Shown here: positions 1 through 10,330 of the stretch, in pieces
Position numbering within the stretch: position 1 is the first letter of the stretch
How the letters are laid out: every line of letters begins with the position of its first letter
Assembly: GCA_001574975.1 (NCBI GenBank)
Contig: KQ965731.1
Location: 910,710 to 974,709 of the forward strand
Source: Gonapodya prolifera JEL478
Taxonomy: Eukaryota; Monoblepharomycota; Monoblepharidomycetes; Monoblepharidales; Gonapodyaceae
Length of the DNA: 64,000 nucleotides
Direction: 5' to 3'
The notes under the pieces: generated by a model
Databases searched by the model: none
What the model was told of the DNA's origin: nothing
What the model saw: only the letters and a program-made list of their open reading frames with translations
Translations under genes and position numbers: made by a program

Positions 1-1390
1 AGTCCGGTCGGGGAGCTGTCCGCCTCCATAGCCAGAACCGTTGCAGGAATAAGAGAGAGGAGGCTATCAATGGAAGTGACCAGGTGTGACAAGAAGGTGT
101 TTGGGACGGGCTGACTGCTCCCAAGCGCTGCTTTTGCGACCACCACCAAATTTCCCAAAATGCAAAGAATTTCGGCGGGTGAACTTTTCCCCGCAGAGGA
201 AGTCCAAATCCGAATGTTCGTCCGAGCCAAAAATGAAGCAATCTTGGCTGGGAATGGGAAGGTGACAAGACCGGATGTCGCAGTTGGAGGAAGACGGGTC
301 AAGAGGTGGGGCATCGTAAACAGTTGCGATATGAAGTGCGGTACTGCGGCGTCCATCGCTCTCTCGAGGGCTGGGACGGCGTGCTGAATCGTGTTGATTG
401 AGCCTTGACCCGAGGTAATGTGTTGCCGTAAAATCTCGTACAACGTCGGGTATAGCGGCGACATAACGGAAACAAAGAGAGAGCTGAAAGCACCGTTACT
501 TTCTGTGCATGCTCACGACAACAGTTGATAGATCCCCGCGGTTTGGAAACTCACGAGACATGCTCCACCGACGTCAACTTCCCAAGGGTCTGCCATTCCC
601 CGTAGTCGATCGCGATGTCCACTGCCTTCGAAGCTGGATTGGCCTCAGCTGCTTGACTTCACAGCGGACGATTGAAATGAGTGAACACCCCCTGGCAACG
701 ACGAGGCCATGTTCAGCCCACCTTCCGCGGAAACGTTCCAGGCATAAACGAAGCAATTTTGACACCTGTAGCTCCCAAGGAGAGTTCTGAGCTCCATATT
801 TCAAGAGAAACGGGGCCAACAGAGGTCTCAACCCTGTCCAATCACTCAATTTTCTGTCTGTATCCAATTATAATGCTTTCTGACACACCTTGGACCCTTT
901 CACCATCCAAAATGAGTTCAACAAGTTTATCCAGTCTCGCGGCGTCCTTCTTTTGTTGGTGAAAGAAGAGGAACGACCGCACGAGAAGCTCGAGTTCTCC
1001 AACAAGTGCGCTTCCAGGAGTCCTCGACCACTGGCTTGTGAACTTGGAAAAATTTTCATCCCATGGCACGCGTTCCAATTCGCGTGAGTCCGCGCGAGAG
1101 CACGAGGATCGCCAGGCCGACTTGATCGTCATGAGAGGGATCGGCAACCGGACCCACCGCAATTGGTTTTGAATGATCAGGATCAGTCCGGACGTCTCCG
1201 GAAACACATTTCCAATACGGTGCTCTCTCACCTGCAGAATTGTCGCGGCTCGTTGTTTCTTGCGTTCACGCTCTCGCGCCTCTCTCTCCGCAGCAGCTCG
1301 TCTCAGCAGCACCTGCTTGTCCTCCACCTTTGTGGCACCGCCCAGATTAATTTGCCGCTTGCGCTTGAAGTCACCGTCAAAACTGTACAT
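1..1390 (-). CDS. HUL5: HUL5/UBE3C-type HECT E3 ubiquitin ligase, N-terminal part
   Basis: The protein opens MYSFDGDFKRKRQINLGG and then a run of Arg/Glu-rich sequence leading to AATILQ. This is the diagnostic start of the UBE3C/Hul5 family: a short conserved FSFDGDF..R..INLGG block, a charged helix and an IQ-like motif. A later block, LVRSFLFFHQQKKDAARLDK, matches the family's LVRQLLFFY region after the IQ motif. The start is the ATG at 1388-1390. Introns interrupt the frame between about 1090 and 1260 and again below 870, so the exact exons are not given. The gene runs off the left edge; the catalytic HECT domain should lie outside the window. In the known family the enzyme extends ubiquitin chains on proteasome-bound and misfolded substrates; that role is inherited from the family and not visible here. 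Confidence 0.85.
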
Positions 1391-1601
1391 TGGGAACGAG
1401 GGTGCTTGCGAAGACCTTCGTGCTGTTGTGGGTGTCCGCAGGCACGCTCACATCACCTATTATAAAATTCTTTCGAAAAATTGGTTCCTGGAAGGGACGT
1501 GTGAAACTGCTTTCTGAAATGACTGTTCTTCCGACGACAAGACGATCATTGTAAATTAGAATTGTCCGCTTCTCTACAGCCTCAAACAGTAAATGTATGT
1601 A

Positions 1602-2794
1602 TCAACCATGCTGCCACACCAACTTGTTGAACAGCGTTGGTTCTCCTTCCACAGCGAGGGAGTCCAGCTCCGCAACTTCCGCATCCGTAAGGCGCCACCC
1701 AATTGCAGCGGAGTTGGCACTTTCGGGCGGCGGGGGGGGCGGGTAAGGGAAACACGGTCGGGAAGGAAATGATGAAGAACTCGAACGAAAATCGCTCACT
1801 GTGCTTGCACGAGATTTTTGGCCCCAGGGATTGGAATGGCGCCCTTGCACACGATCCAGTTGAGAGCAACTTGGGCGGGTGTTTTCCCGCCGTGGGAGCC
1901 ACCAATACGCTTCATGGCAGTGACCAGAGGGTCAACTTTGTCCCACCCCACGTTACCAAACTTTCTTCCTCCTTTGGGCGGATTTGAGGCGCTGTACTTG
2001 CCGGAAAGTCGCCCCATAGCAAGCGGGGAATAAGCAATCACTGCTACGCCAAGGTCCAGGCAACCTTGTAACAGGCCCGATGTGATAGGTTTTGTTCTCA
2101 GAAGAGAGAGTTCGATCTGGTTGGACGCGAGGGGCACGTTGTGGGTGGCGAGGCGGGCGTGGACGCGTTTCACTTGGTCGAGACTGGGTGTAGGTATAGG
2201 TTGCTTTTCATCTTCATGATGCAACTGTTGGTTTCACGCGAGCACACACCTGTAGTTGGATACTCCGACCGTCTTGGTCAACCCAAGCTTCACACATTCG
2301 GCAAGACTGTCTGCCAAGGTCTCGAGGCTGACAAGCGGAGAGTGTACGGGCCCGTGGATTTGGTAGAGGTCGACTTGCATCACTCCGAGTCTTTCGAGGG
2401 AGGCTCGGAGCGCGGATACCATGACATCCGGATAGCTTCCGCGGAAGGGAAACGGCATGTACTTTGTCGCGATGGAGAGAGTTGTACTCTTTTCCGATGC
2501 AGATGGGAGGCACCGTCCAAGAATCTTCTCGGACTCGCCAGTGCCGTAGACCTCTGCCGTGTCGAAGAAGACTGTGTTGGGGAAATCCTCCAATGCGGCG
2601 TCGAAGGCGTCCTTGCACGTCTTTTCCGACAGCTCTGCATCGTAGGAGTCGTAGCCCCACGTTGACGAGTCTCCCCACGCCCAAATTCCGACCCCAATAG
2701 GAGGAATCTTGATAGCACCGTTTGCGAGCTCGATGAGAGTGGAGTTCGTGGGAACGATCCCCGCAGGAATGCGATGCGGGTGCGACGACGCCAT
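1602..2794 (-). CDS. Aldo/keto reductase
   Basis: Three exons (1602-1719, 1800-2183, 2250-2794 on the complement) join in phase to 348 residues, the usual length for this TIM-barrel family. The introns are 80 and 66 bases with GT-AG ends. The catalytic tetrad is readable: Asp and Tyr in FFDTAEVYG, Lys in SIATKYMPF, His in LYQIHGP. Cofactor-binding blocks follow: GVSNY, SNQIELSLL, VIAYSPLAMGRLSGKY and, near the C-terminus, IPIPGAKN. The set of motifs is closest to the YakC/plant-type AKRs that use NADPH. Substrate cannot be told. No targeting signal is evident, so a cytosolic enzyme is likely. It lies between divergently reading neighbours, with no sign of a pathway cluster. Confidence 0.9.
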
Positions 2795-3028
2795 CGATTC
2801 CCGCTCTGACGATGATGATGCAAGTGCGAAAGACCGCTTTCACGTCGGTGTCGCAGACTTTAGCCGGAAATTACCCGGGGCATCCAAGGGTGACCGCAGC
2901 ACCCGTAGCTGAGATGGGCAATTGTATTGCAAGCCCTGTGCCGGATGCGTGGGTGTCCTCACGCTGCAAAGTACAAGTCTGCTTATACCTGACAGCGTTG
3001 TTTCACTTTTAGCGGTCCATCAATCGCA

Positions 3029-4574
3029 ATGGCAGAGCAGCATCTAGCGCCACGATATCCCAATTTCACCCCAATCATCGAACTGCCCGTCGCTCCTAGA
3101 GCCCACTCCGTCATCGATGACCTCACGGCGTATCCTCTACCCACGCTGTACGGAGTGTACCCAGAGTATGTTCTCGGCTTTGTCCTGGGCTTCATTCGTT
3201 TTTCGGTGATGGTTGTGTCTGTTTTTCAACTCAGCTGGGGGAAACTCCATTTGCTCACCTACGTCGACGCTATCCAAGGTCACGTCCCTGCAGTTTTTGG
3301 CTCCTTTTCCTCCATCGGCACCACCTTCGACCCTTCAAATACGGTGCGTGCTCTTCGATGCACACCATTCTTCGAGTTCCACCGTTCAAATCGCCCTTTC
3401 ATTCATCCGCAAAGTTTGACCACGTGAAGCAAATCCTATCCCTCCACGCTCATCGAGTTCCCGTTCTCCTTCTCACCCTGGAAGCGTGGGAGGGGCTCGA
3501 CAAAGTCTCCGACGCCGCGCTCCACACATTAAAACAAACCCTTCACCGAGTGGCATCCTTGAACGTCAAGGTTATTGTGCGTTGGTACGTGTACCCTCCT
3601 GAATTCCTTCAATACATTCCACCCGTGTCTCATTCGCATCACCAAACGTTAGGTGCCACGAAATGAACGGATCATGGTATCCGTGGGCGGGACCAGACAA
3701 GGCAGAGCTGTACCGGTCCACCTTTCGTCGCGTCGCAGATGTCGTTCACAACGTTGGCCCCTCGGTCGCAATGATGTGGTCTCCAAACGTCTTCATCCCA
3801 GGACAGGGCGAAGAGTGCGTTGTGTTTGCGTTTTCATGAATACCGTCCTTGATTGATTTCATGGAATCCTCCCATCCCATCCCACTTTGCTCACCCACCT
3901 CCGACAGCCAGTACGAAATCTACTACCCCGGAGACGACGTTGTGGACTGGACTGGTCTCTCCGTGTATCATTTCGGTAACAGCTGGCCATGGAAAAACGA
4001 GGTGCCTGGTGTGCTCATATACCTTTCCATGCCGACATCCTCCTACTTTATATCTGATTTCTCTAGGTCCCTTCCCGGAATACTCTCGTCGCCAAAATCC
4101 GTTCATTCCAGTAGGTGATTCGTTACGTCATTCAACCCTATTGTCCCACCTTCCCTTTCCCACCCACCAGTGAAACATATTCCGCTTCAAAACGAAAACC
4201 CTTTTCCCTGTCCGAAACGTCCGCCGCACTTCACATCCCTGGCAAGGCGAACCAACCCCCCGCGCCCGCGACGGGTCAGCTCGCCGAACTCGAGGCCAGA
4301 ATGAAGGCCGAGTGGGCGTCGCAGCTGTACTTGGAAGCCACGCAAAATTTGGACGGCGGGATCGCGCTGATTGGGTGAGTGTTGTCCCAGAACAAGTTGG
4401 TTCGTATGAAGCTCCATTTGACCCGCGGCTGGGCTGGGACACAGGTGGTTTGAATACCTCAAGTTTGAAGAAAATGAGTGGCGTGATTTCCGACTGGCCA
4501 CGTCCCCCAACATTGGAGTGAAAATGGCCATGGACAAAGTTCTGGAACGAGGGCACCTTACGTTTGCCGCATGA
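3029..4574 (+). CDS. GH26-like glycoside hydrolase (beta-mannanase type)
   Basis: The gene has at least six exons. The first reads MAEQHLAPRYPNFTPIIE from the ATG at 3029. Family 26 landmarks appear in order: GHVPAVFGSFSSIG, VKVIVRW followed across an intron by CHEMNGSWYPWAG with the acid/base Glu of HEMNG, MMWSPNVFIPG, and YYPGDDVVDWTGLSVYHFG. Then comes SETSA, whose Glu is the expected nucleophile, and finally GWFEYLKFEENEWRDF. The stop is TGA at 4572-4574. Known GH26 enzymes cut beta-1,4-mannan or mixed beta-glucans outside the cell, but this start shows no hydrophobic signal peptide. Either secretion is non-classical, an upstream exon was missed, or the enzyme acts inside the cell. It converges with kinase 1, leaving under 90 bases between stops. 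Confidence 0.8.
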
Positions 4575-4661
4575 TTGAGGGTGTTGCGCTGCGCTGTGCA
4601 CAATACTTGCATGAGCATGACCACGTATAACATATATTTCCAACTCTATTTTGTGTCTGCC

Positions 4662-7178
4662 TCAAATATTCAACTTCTTCACCAGACTCCGCGCGAGCAT
4701 CTTGTAGTTCCACAACGAGCCCTTCGTCCTGTGGAAGACCACGCCGTACATGCTTGTGTGGTACAACGCGCAGATCTATTTGCACGTGTTCATGTCACGC
4801 ATTAACGGGAGACGTCACCTCCATGACCAAGGGAATCGCTTTACAAACCTCTATTTCGAACCACTCCCGTCTGCTTGCCTCGCATGTGAACCGCCACTGC
4901 TCCTGATTAAACGAAAATGCGATGCCCTCAGCGTCGAGAGTCCTCGATATTTCGGAAACGATCTCTGATGGCGGTTTGGATGACGTAGTCTCGGCGCCTG
5001 TCGAAGGGGTTTACCATGTGTCAAAAAGTGTCACAGTCATCGGGCTTTTGGATTTTTTTAATTACCAAAGAAAGTTCTCTTCAAAGGCCGTGTCGGTGGG
5101 TCTCCGGAAGCGCTCGAAGGCTCGACTTGTGTTGTTCCTGCACTGGAACCTTCTGGTGCTGTCGGCTTTTCCCCAAATGGAGTGGTGACAACCGACCAGC
5201 GTCGACGAGGGCGAGAGAACCGTGTGGTGTCGCCAGTCACCGCCACTGCACCACCACCTCCTGTTGACTTTGGCTCTCTCACAGATGGCGACCCGCGCTT
5301 CACGCCACACGACGTTTGGTGCGAAGTGTTGGAACCTGCGTGGTGACGATCACGATCATGTGTGACGTTCATTTGCTCTTGCAAGTCGCGGAGTGTCCGG
5401 GCGCACGTTGACCCTCCTCCCATCGTCACACGTCGTTGATGAGGTGCCGCGGCTTCTGGAAGATCAGTTGTGGGCCTGTCAAGGTTGCGGGGCCGGTACT
5501 CGAGTGGATCCGAAGAAGGTTCTTCTTCCTCCTTGATAGCAGCTCCCGAGGTCGTTAGGTTGGTCGAATTACTCAGCTCGTGTATAAGATTATTGGTGGA
5601 AGGCTCAACGGTATTTACAGAAATACCAGCGGTGGTGCTTGCGTTGCGTGAGTCAGAAAATGTTCGTACATTTGACAACGTTGAAGATGAAGCGTTGTCT
5701 CTCTGCAGGGATTTCGCAGATGGCAGAGATGGTTTTGACGCGTGGTGATGACTGGAACCACGTGAGCGATACTCTTTGAGGAGATAGTAGATCGAAAACT
5801 CTTGACTCTTGCTGTCCGTTAAAATCGCCTCCTTCGTTTCTTCACAGTCAGTAAAGCCATACGCGACCATTTTCTCCAGTATCATTTGATCCAGTTCCGA
5901 CGGCGGGAACGATCTCACTGGTAAGAACGTCTCCACTGGAGACTCGTACCCTTCATTTGTCCATGGGTGGGCTCGCAATTCATCCACCGTTGCCCGTTGT
6001 TCGGGGTCCACTTGAAGCATCGAATGGAGGAGATCACGTGCCGAAGATGACACATGATCGGGGACGTGGAAACAACCATCGGTTATCTTATCATACTGCA
6101 AAACAACGAATAGTATATGTGACCTGGATGAGAAAGGGGGGGGGGGAGAGGATGGGAACTCACCAAATTGCCGATATCTTCCGAGTAGTATGGCAACCTT
6201 CCCGTAATTAGAGCGTACAACACAACCCCTAAAGACCATACATCAACCTCTGGTCCTTTGTAAGGGCGCGAGTTTACAATCTCCGGAGAGCCTGGTAAGC
6301 ACGTCTCGTCAACTTCATTCACAAGAAGTGACGACACGACACCAACAGTAAAACGGACTCCCGCAGAACGTTTCTAGACGTTTACCGGCAGAATGGTAAA
6401 TACTAGAAAATCCGAAATCGGCGATCTTAACGATCGGCTGGTTTGGGCCGTCAGTCTCCGCTAACAAGAGGTTCTAACCATTTCATCAGAACATCATAGC
6501 ACACATCTGGGAGCTACCATAAAGAAACTACACCTCTGGTTTGAGATCGCGGTGAATGATATTGCTCTCGTGACAGTAGGACAACGCAGAAACCATTTGA
6601 CGAAAGAGTTTCCTGCGTGCCAGAAATTAATTTTTATTTGTCTCAATCCAACGACAAATTTGACCAACTCACCGTGCAATGTTTTCTTGCACCTTCTTTC
6701 GTGCAACAATGAAGTCGAAGAGCTCTCCCTGTCCCAGCTAACGTAAGCAATAAGATGCTGATCGGACTGACATAATACACCCACTCCGTCCGCATATTCT
6801 TGTACGAGCATTATCGTATCGTCCGTTTCGACTACTTCGTGCAGCCGCACGATATTTGGATGCCTCAAAAGTTTGAGGATACTTCACATGCTCGTGAGCT
6901 CGACATTAATTGCGTTAAATACAAATCTTCACTTACCGAATCTCCCGCTTTAATCGGGTGACTTGTGACTGACGTTCAATGCTCGCCTTGTCGATCACCT
7001 TCACAGCAAACTTCCGCCCCGAGCCATCGGTACACAGCTTGACCTTGGCGAAAGTTCCCTCCCCGAGAGATTTCTGAACGATATATTTGTGTGCCAGTAC
7101 TCCCATCCCTCTGGATGAGCTGGGCGGAGGTGCGGAGGATTTCTGGGGCGGAGGCATCGGGGAGTCGTCGTCCGACAT
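4662..7178 (-). CDS. CAMK-like serine/threonine kinase with UBA-like and KA1 domains (kinase 1)
   Basis: The start ATG at 7176-7178 gives [15 protein letters not shown], a short Pro/Ser leader. Kinase motifs follow: glycine loop LGEGTFAKV, catalytic lysine in [39 protein letters not shown], activation loop [11 protein letters not shown] and [15 protein letters not shown]. After the kinase domain, [16 protein letters not shown] looks like the UBA-like segment of AMPK-related kinases. A long Ser/Thr-rich linker follows. The last two exons (4849-4997, then 4662-4775) read [13 protein letters not shown] and then [16 protein letters not shown]...LVKKLNI, a KA1 domain, which in this family binds acidic phospholipids. 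Introns of 68 and 73 bases precede these exons. The T-loop Thr in LETFCGSP fits activation by an LKB1-type kinase. It is one of three paralogues in the window. Confidence 0.88.
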
Positions 7179-8716
7179 GGTCTCGGCACTGTCTTGAAGG
7201 CTTAAGCACTCCATCGACAGATATTTAACAGCTGGTGTAGTTTTGTTGTCAGGACGTCGCAAAGGTAGCCAGCCACACCCTGATAAACCCTGCAACCTGG
7301 TGGGGTGACAAGGGAGAGATCCGCCTCGCCTGACCGGAATATCGCTGTTGAAACTCTTGGGAAGCACTGGAGAACATACGTCTACTGCTATGTCAGATAA
7401 TCAAATCATCGAATAGAGTCCATGTCAGGATTCGGAACATTCTTTTCATAAACTCGAATTGCTTTACTTTTCACTCTCCGTTTCAAAGGCTGCTACTTAT
7501 ATATTCAGGTGTCTTTTGCGAAGAGCTTAGATTCTGATTAGTCACGTACGGAAATATTGAGATGACAAACGGTTACCGCATGGTTTAAAGCATTGCTTTC
7601 AGTCAACGGATTTAGCAGCTGTTGCTGATAGCCCTTCCTTGGGTGCACAGTTGTTCCTGCTGATAAAGAGTTCCGCCAAGCTTGAGGTTGTTAGACTTCG
7701 GTGGGATCTGAGATGGGATCACTTGTACGAGAATTTGATGTCGTTGAACTCACCTGCAATGAAGCATCAATAGTTATGAGACAGAAGCTCTTTTCAGAGC
7801 TGTAATCCGTGTACTTCTTCGGTGTAGGTGCTCATCGACGACGCTGCCACTCATCGAATTCTGTGCACTCCACCATCGTGCAGGCCGAATTGGTAAAGAT
7901 TCCACCTTTTCATTGCTGGGTCTATGACGGACACGTATCCATCAAGTATGTGGCGCATACTCCTTGAAGTCATGCCTGTTACCAAGAACCGCCCGTCCAT
8001 CATTCAGAGGATCTTTAACTGGAGTATTCACATCCTGATTGAGCTGAGTTCGCACATAAACAGTGGAGCATAGCCAGCGAGTCCAACTCAACCATGTGAT
8101 TGAAAAGAAGGTCACAACATTTTGACATCTCCACCAAATTCTTGTTCGTTCACTTGTGGTAAACTCCGACGATCCTGACAGCCTGGAACGATTGAAAAAT
8201 ACGTCACCATCGCTCCGATTAGATTTGTTCGTCAGGCAATTACGTCCCGATAAGGACTTTTTTAGAGTTGGTGGGGAGCATGACTCACAGGCGATTGCTG
8301 TCATCACACCGCGTTGTCGCTCGAGCTACAGGAGACTCACTCGATTATCAAGATGCGGTGCTCTTTGGATATGCAGAATCGAGCGGACGGTGTCGCCAGC
8401 GGGGGGAGTTCTGGAGACGCCTGTCCCGTCCTCCAGGACATTAGACCTTGGCTTCATCTGTGGCTCCCTTCACTTCCGCCCCACAGAAAACAGAAGGAGA
8501 CGCGATCCTCAAATCCCACAGAAGGTATCCACGAGCATCCGAACTTCTTGCGTGTGTGTTGGTAATATAAAATTGGGCTGAATTACAAGAAAGAATTCAA
8601 GCCGACGTCAGTCACTATCGTGCTTTTGCTCGAGTATGTGAACAGCAGGACGTGTGGAGTATTTGCAATTATGTGCAGTGTATTCGAGCATAGAATCTAC
8701 CAATGCGGACTACAGT
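7179..8716. other. No supported gene between kinase 1 and eS21
   Basis: About 1.5 kb upstream of kinase 1 and downstream of eS21. Only short overlapping open frames occur, with no family signature on either strand and no repeat that I could recognise. The right-hand part of kinase 1's 5' leader must lie here. Confidence 0.5.
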
Positions 8717-9396
8717 TTACTTGGCATAGGTCCAAGTGCTGTAAGATGCAAATAAGACATTATTATCCACCCATCTCGCGTCCGTCACATACTCCCTCCA
8801 ATCTCACCTCTTCAAAAACCCATCCTTGGTCGCAAGTCGGTTGAGCGAGTCGTCAGACTCTCCAGCGGCACGGACGAATCCGGACATGGCGTAGGTGGTG
8901 AAGGCACCGGTGTATCGTCCGTTAGCGTCGACCTCTCCGACGTTGATTTGTACGCTTGCGTGGTCCTTCGCCGTGATCAGACGACCGGTCGCAGAGCTGC
9001 AAGTTCGGGGGCGATATCAGCAGTGCTTCGGGCAAGGAAAAAGTTCCGGCCACAACAATCCGAGAGCTCGTCTAACGCAAATACAGGCACAGAGGATTGT
9101 AGTGATTCCTCAATATGTTCCCGCGGTCAATCCAACAGCTTGAACGTCGTTGTCCACGTCAACCACCACCAAGCTGCTCTCTCATTGCCAGCTTATTACG
9201 GAACTTGCCAGAGATGATCCAGTTGAGGTTCCATTGGCACAACCCCAATGTGTCCACCAGTCCACCCCAATCCGCCGCGGAAACCTCTCCACCAAAATTT
9301 TGTTCACATCCTAGATGATCCCCATAAAGAGGAGTAGCCTCCTCACCATTTGCGGGGGATGTAGAGGTCAACGATTTCACCCTTGTCGTTCTCCAT
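8717..9396 (-). CDS. RPS21: 40S ribosomal protein eS21 (RPS21)
   Basis: Three exons on the complement, 9347-9396, 8808-8996 and 8717-8738, join exactly to 86 residues, the family's normal length. The protein starts [18 protein letters not shown], nearly the textbook eS21 start. It continues [17 protein letters not shown] and [16 protein letters not shown]. The tiny last exon of 22 bases encodes the end (TWTYAK), matching the VWSYS-type tail. Without that exon the protein would stop early at FLKR, which is why the 69-base last intron was chosen. The first intron is 350 bases, long for this window. eS21 belongs to the small ribosomal subunit and is needed for late 18S rRNA maturation in yeast. 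Confidence 0.95.
8997..9346 (-). other. RPS21: Long first intron of eS21
   Basis: 350 bases, GT-AG, splitting codon Cys-17. Introns of ribosomal protein genes often carry snoRNAs. I looked for box C (RUGAUGA) and box D (CUGA) on the transcribed strand and found no convincing pair. Confidence 0.75.
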
Positions 9397-10330
9397 TTCA
9401 AGTCAGCCTTTGTTGAGCAGAGTCGGTCGGGAGAGAAAATCCGGGAAACGGTAAGACGCCGAGGAAGTCTTTGAGCAGTACAAACGTGGTGCGACTCACT
9501 GGCGGAGGATGGATGGATGGATGGATGCGACTTCGTGAAATAATTTTTTGTAATCGCGGTGCTAAAACAGATTTCCCGAGGCCAATTTGAAGCAAGCCTC
9601 CAACGAACTGCAGAGAAGGCGAAAGAATCACTCGTCGCAACTGGAACAATCAATCAAGCGTTGAATGAACGCAGAAGGGCAGGGCTGGCAGGGGTGGCTG
9701 CGACCATAATCGGCCAACGAAAACTCACCGACTGCTGTCACGATGGCCTATCACCGCCAAGTTCACATGCTGCCCAGCTCGATCGAAAACGTGTGACTCT
9801 TTTTCCCGTGCCCCTACCTCAGGCGTCTCCGATGACAAGCCCGCTCAATCCTCCTCTGTATCCATCCAAGTGTCTGAACCCGCTGTTGTTTGACAACGAA
9901 AGATGCTATCGCGCCTTTGTGCATGATAAATGAAGCACGCATTTTACTGATAGTCTCAGTTGGGAACTGACGACCGATTAACCTTGCCCTACGTGTTGAG
10001 AATCGGCTCCCAATCGCTTTCAATAACTTTGTCGTGGTCTCGGATCGTAATTCCATGAAATATACATACATTCGAGTGACGCTACGACCTCAGATATCAA
10101 GGATTTATTTACAGACCACAAGCAACTCGCTACGACTTCAACGCTCCTCCTCATCTCCCATTCCTTCACTTGGGCTGGTCCAGCAACACCAATAAACTCT
10201 GCAACCTAGTCAAACGTTCAATTTTCATATATTGATTTTGGAATTGGAAAGAAGAAAAGGATATTTTGATTCTTATGTTGTTTTGTTGTTGCATTCCCCA
10301 CCCGAATTCTTCAATTCGAACCAATCTCAC
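9397..10330. other. Intergenic region upstream of eS21, with a short GGAT repeat
   Basis: No gene family is recognisable. The eS21 promoter and leader must lie here. A simple repeat of GGAT units occupies about 9506-9527. A plus-strand open frame at 9559-9933 has no recognisable motif and is not annotated as a gene. Confidence 0.5.
9506..9527. repeat. GGAT microsatellite
   Basis: Five or so tandem GGAT units just upstream of the eS21 start, about 110 bases from its ATG. Confidence 0.85.

Noticed and set aside
8997-9346. Possible snoRNA in the eS21 intron
   Set aside because: No box C/box D pair or H/ACA layout could be found on the transcribed strand.
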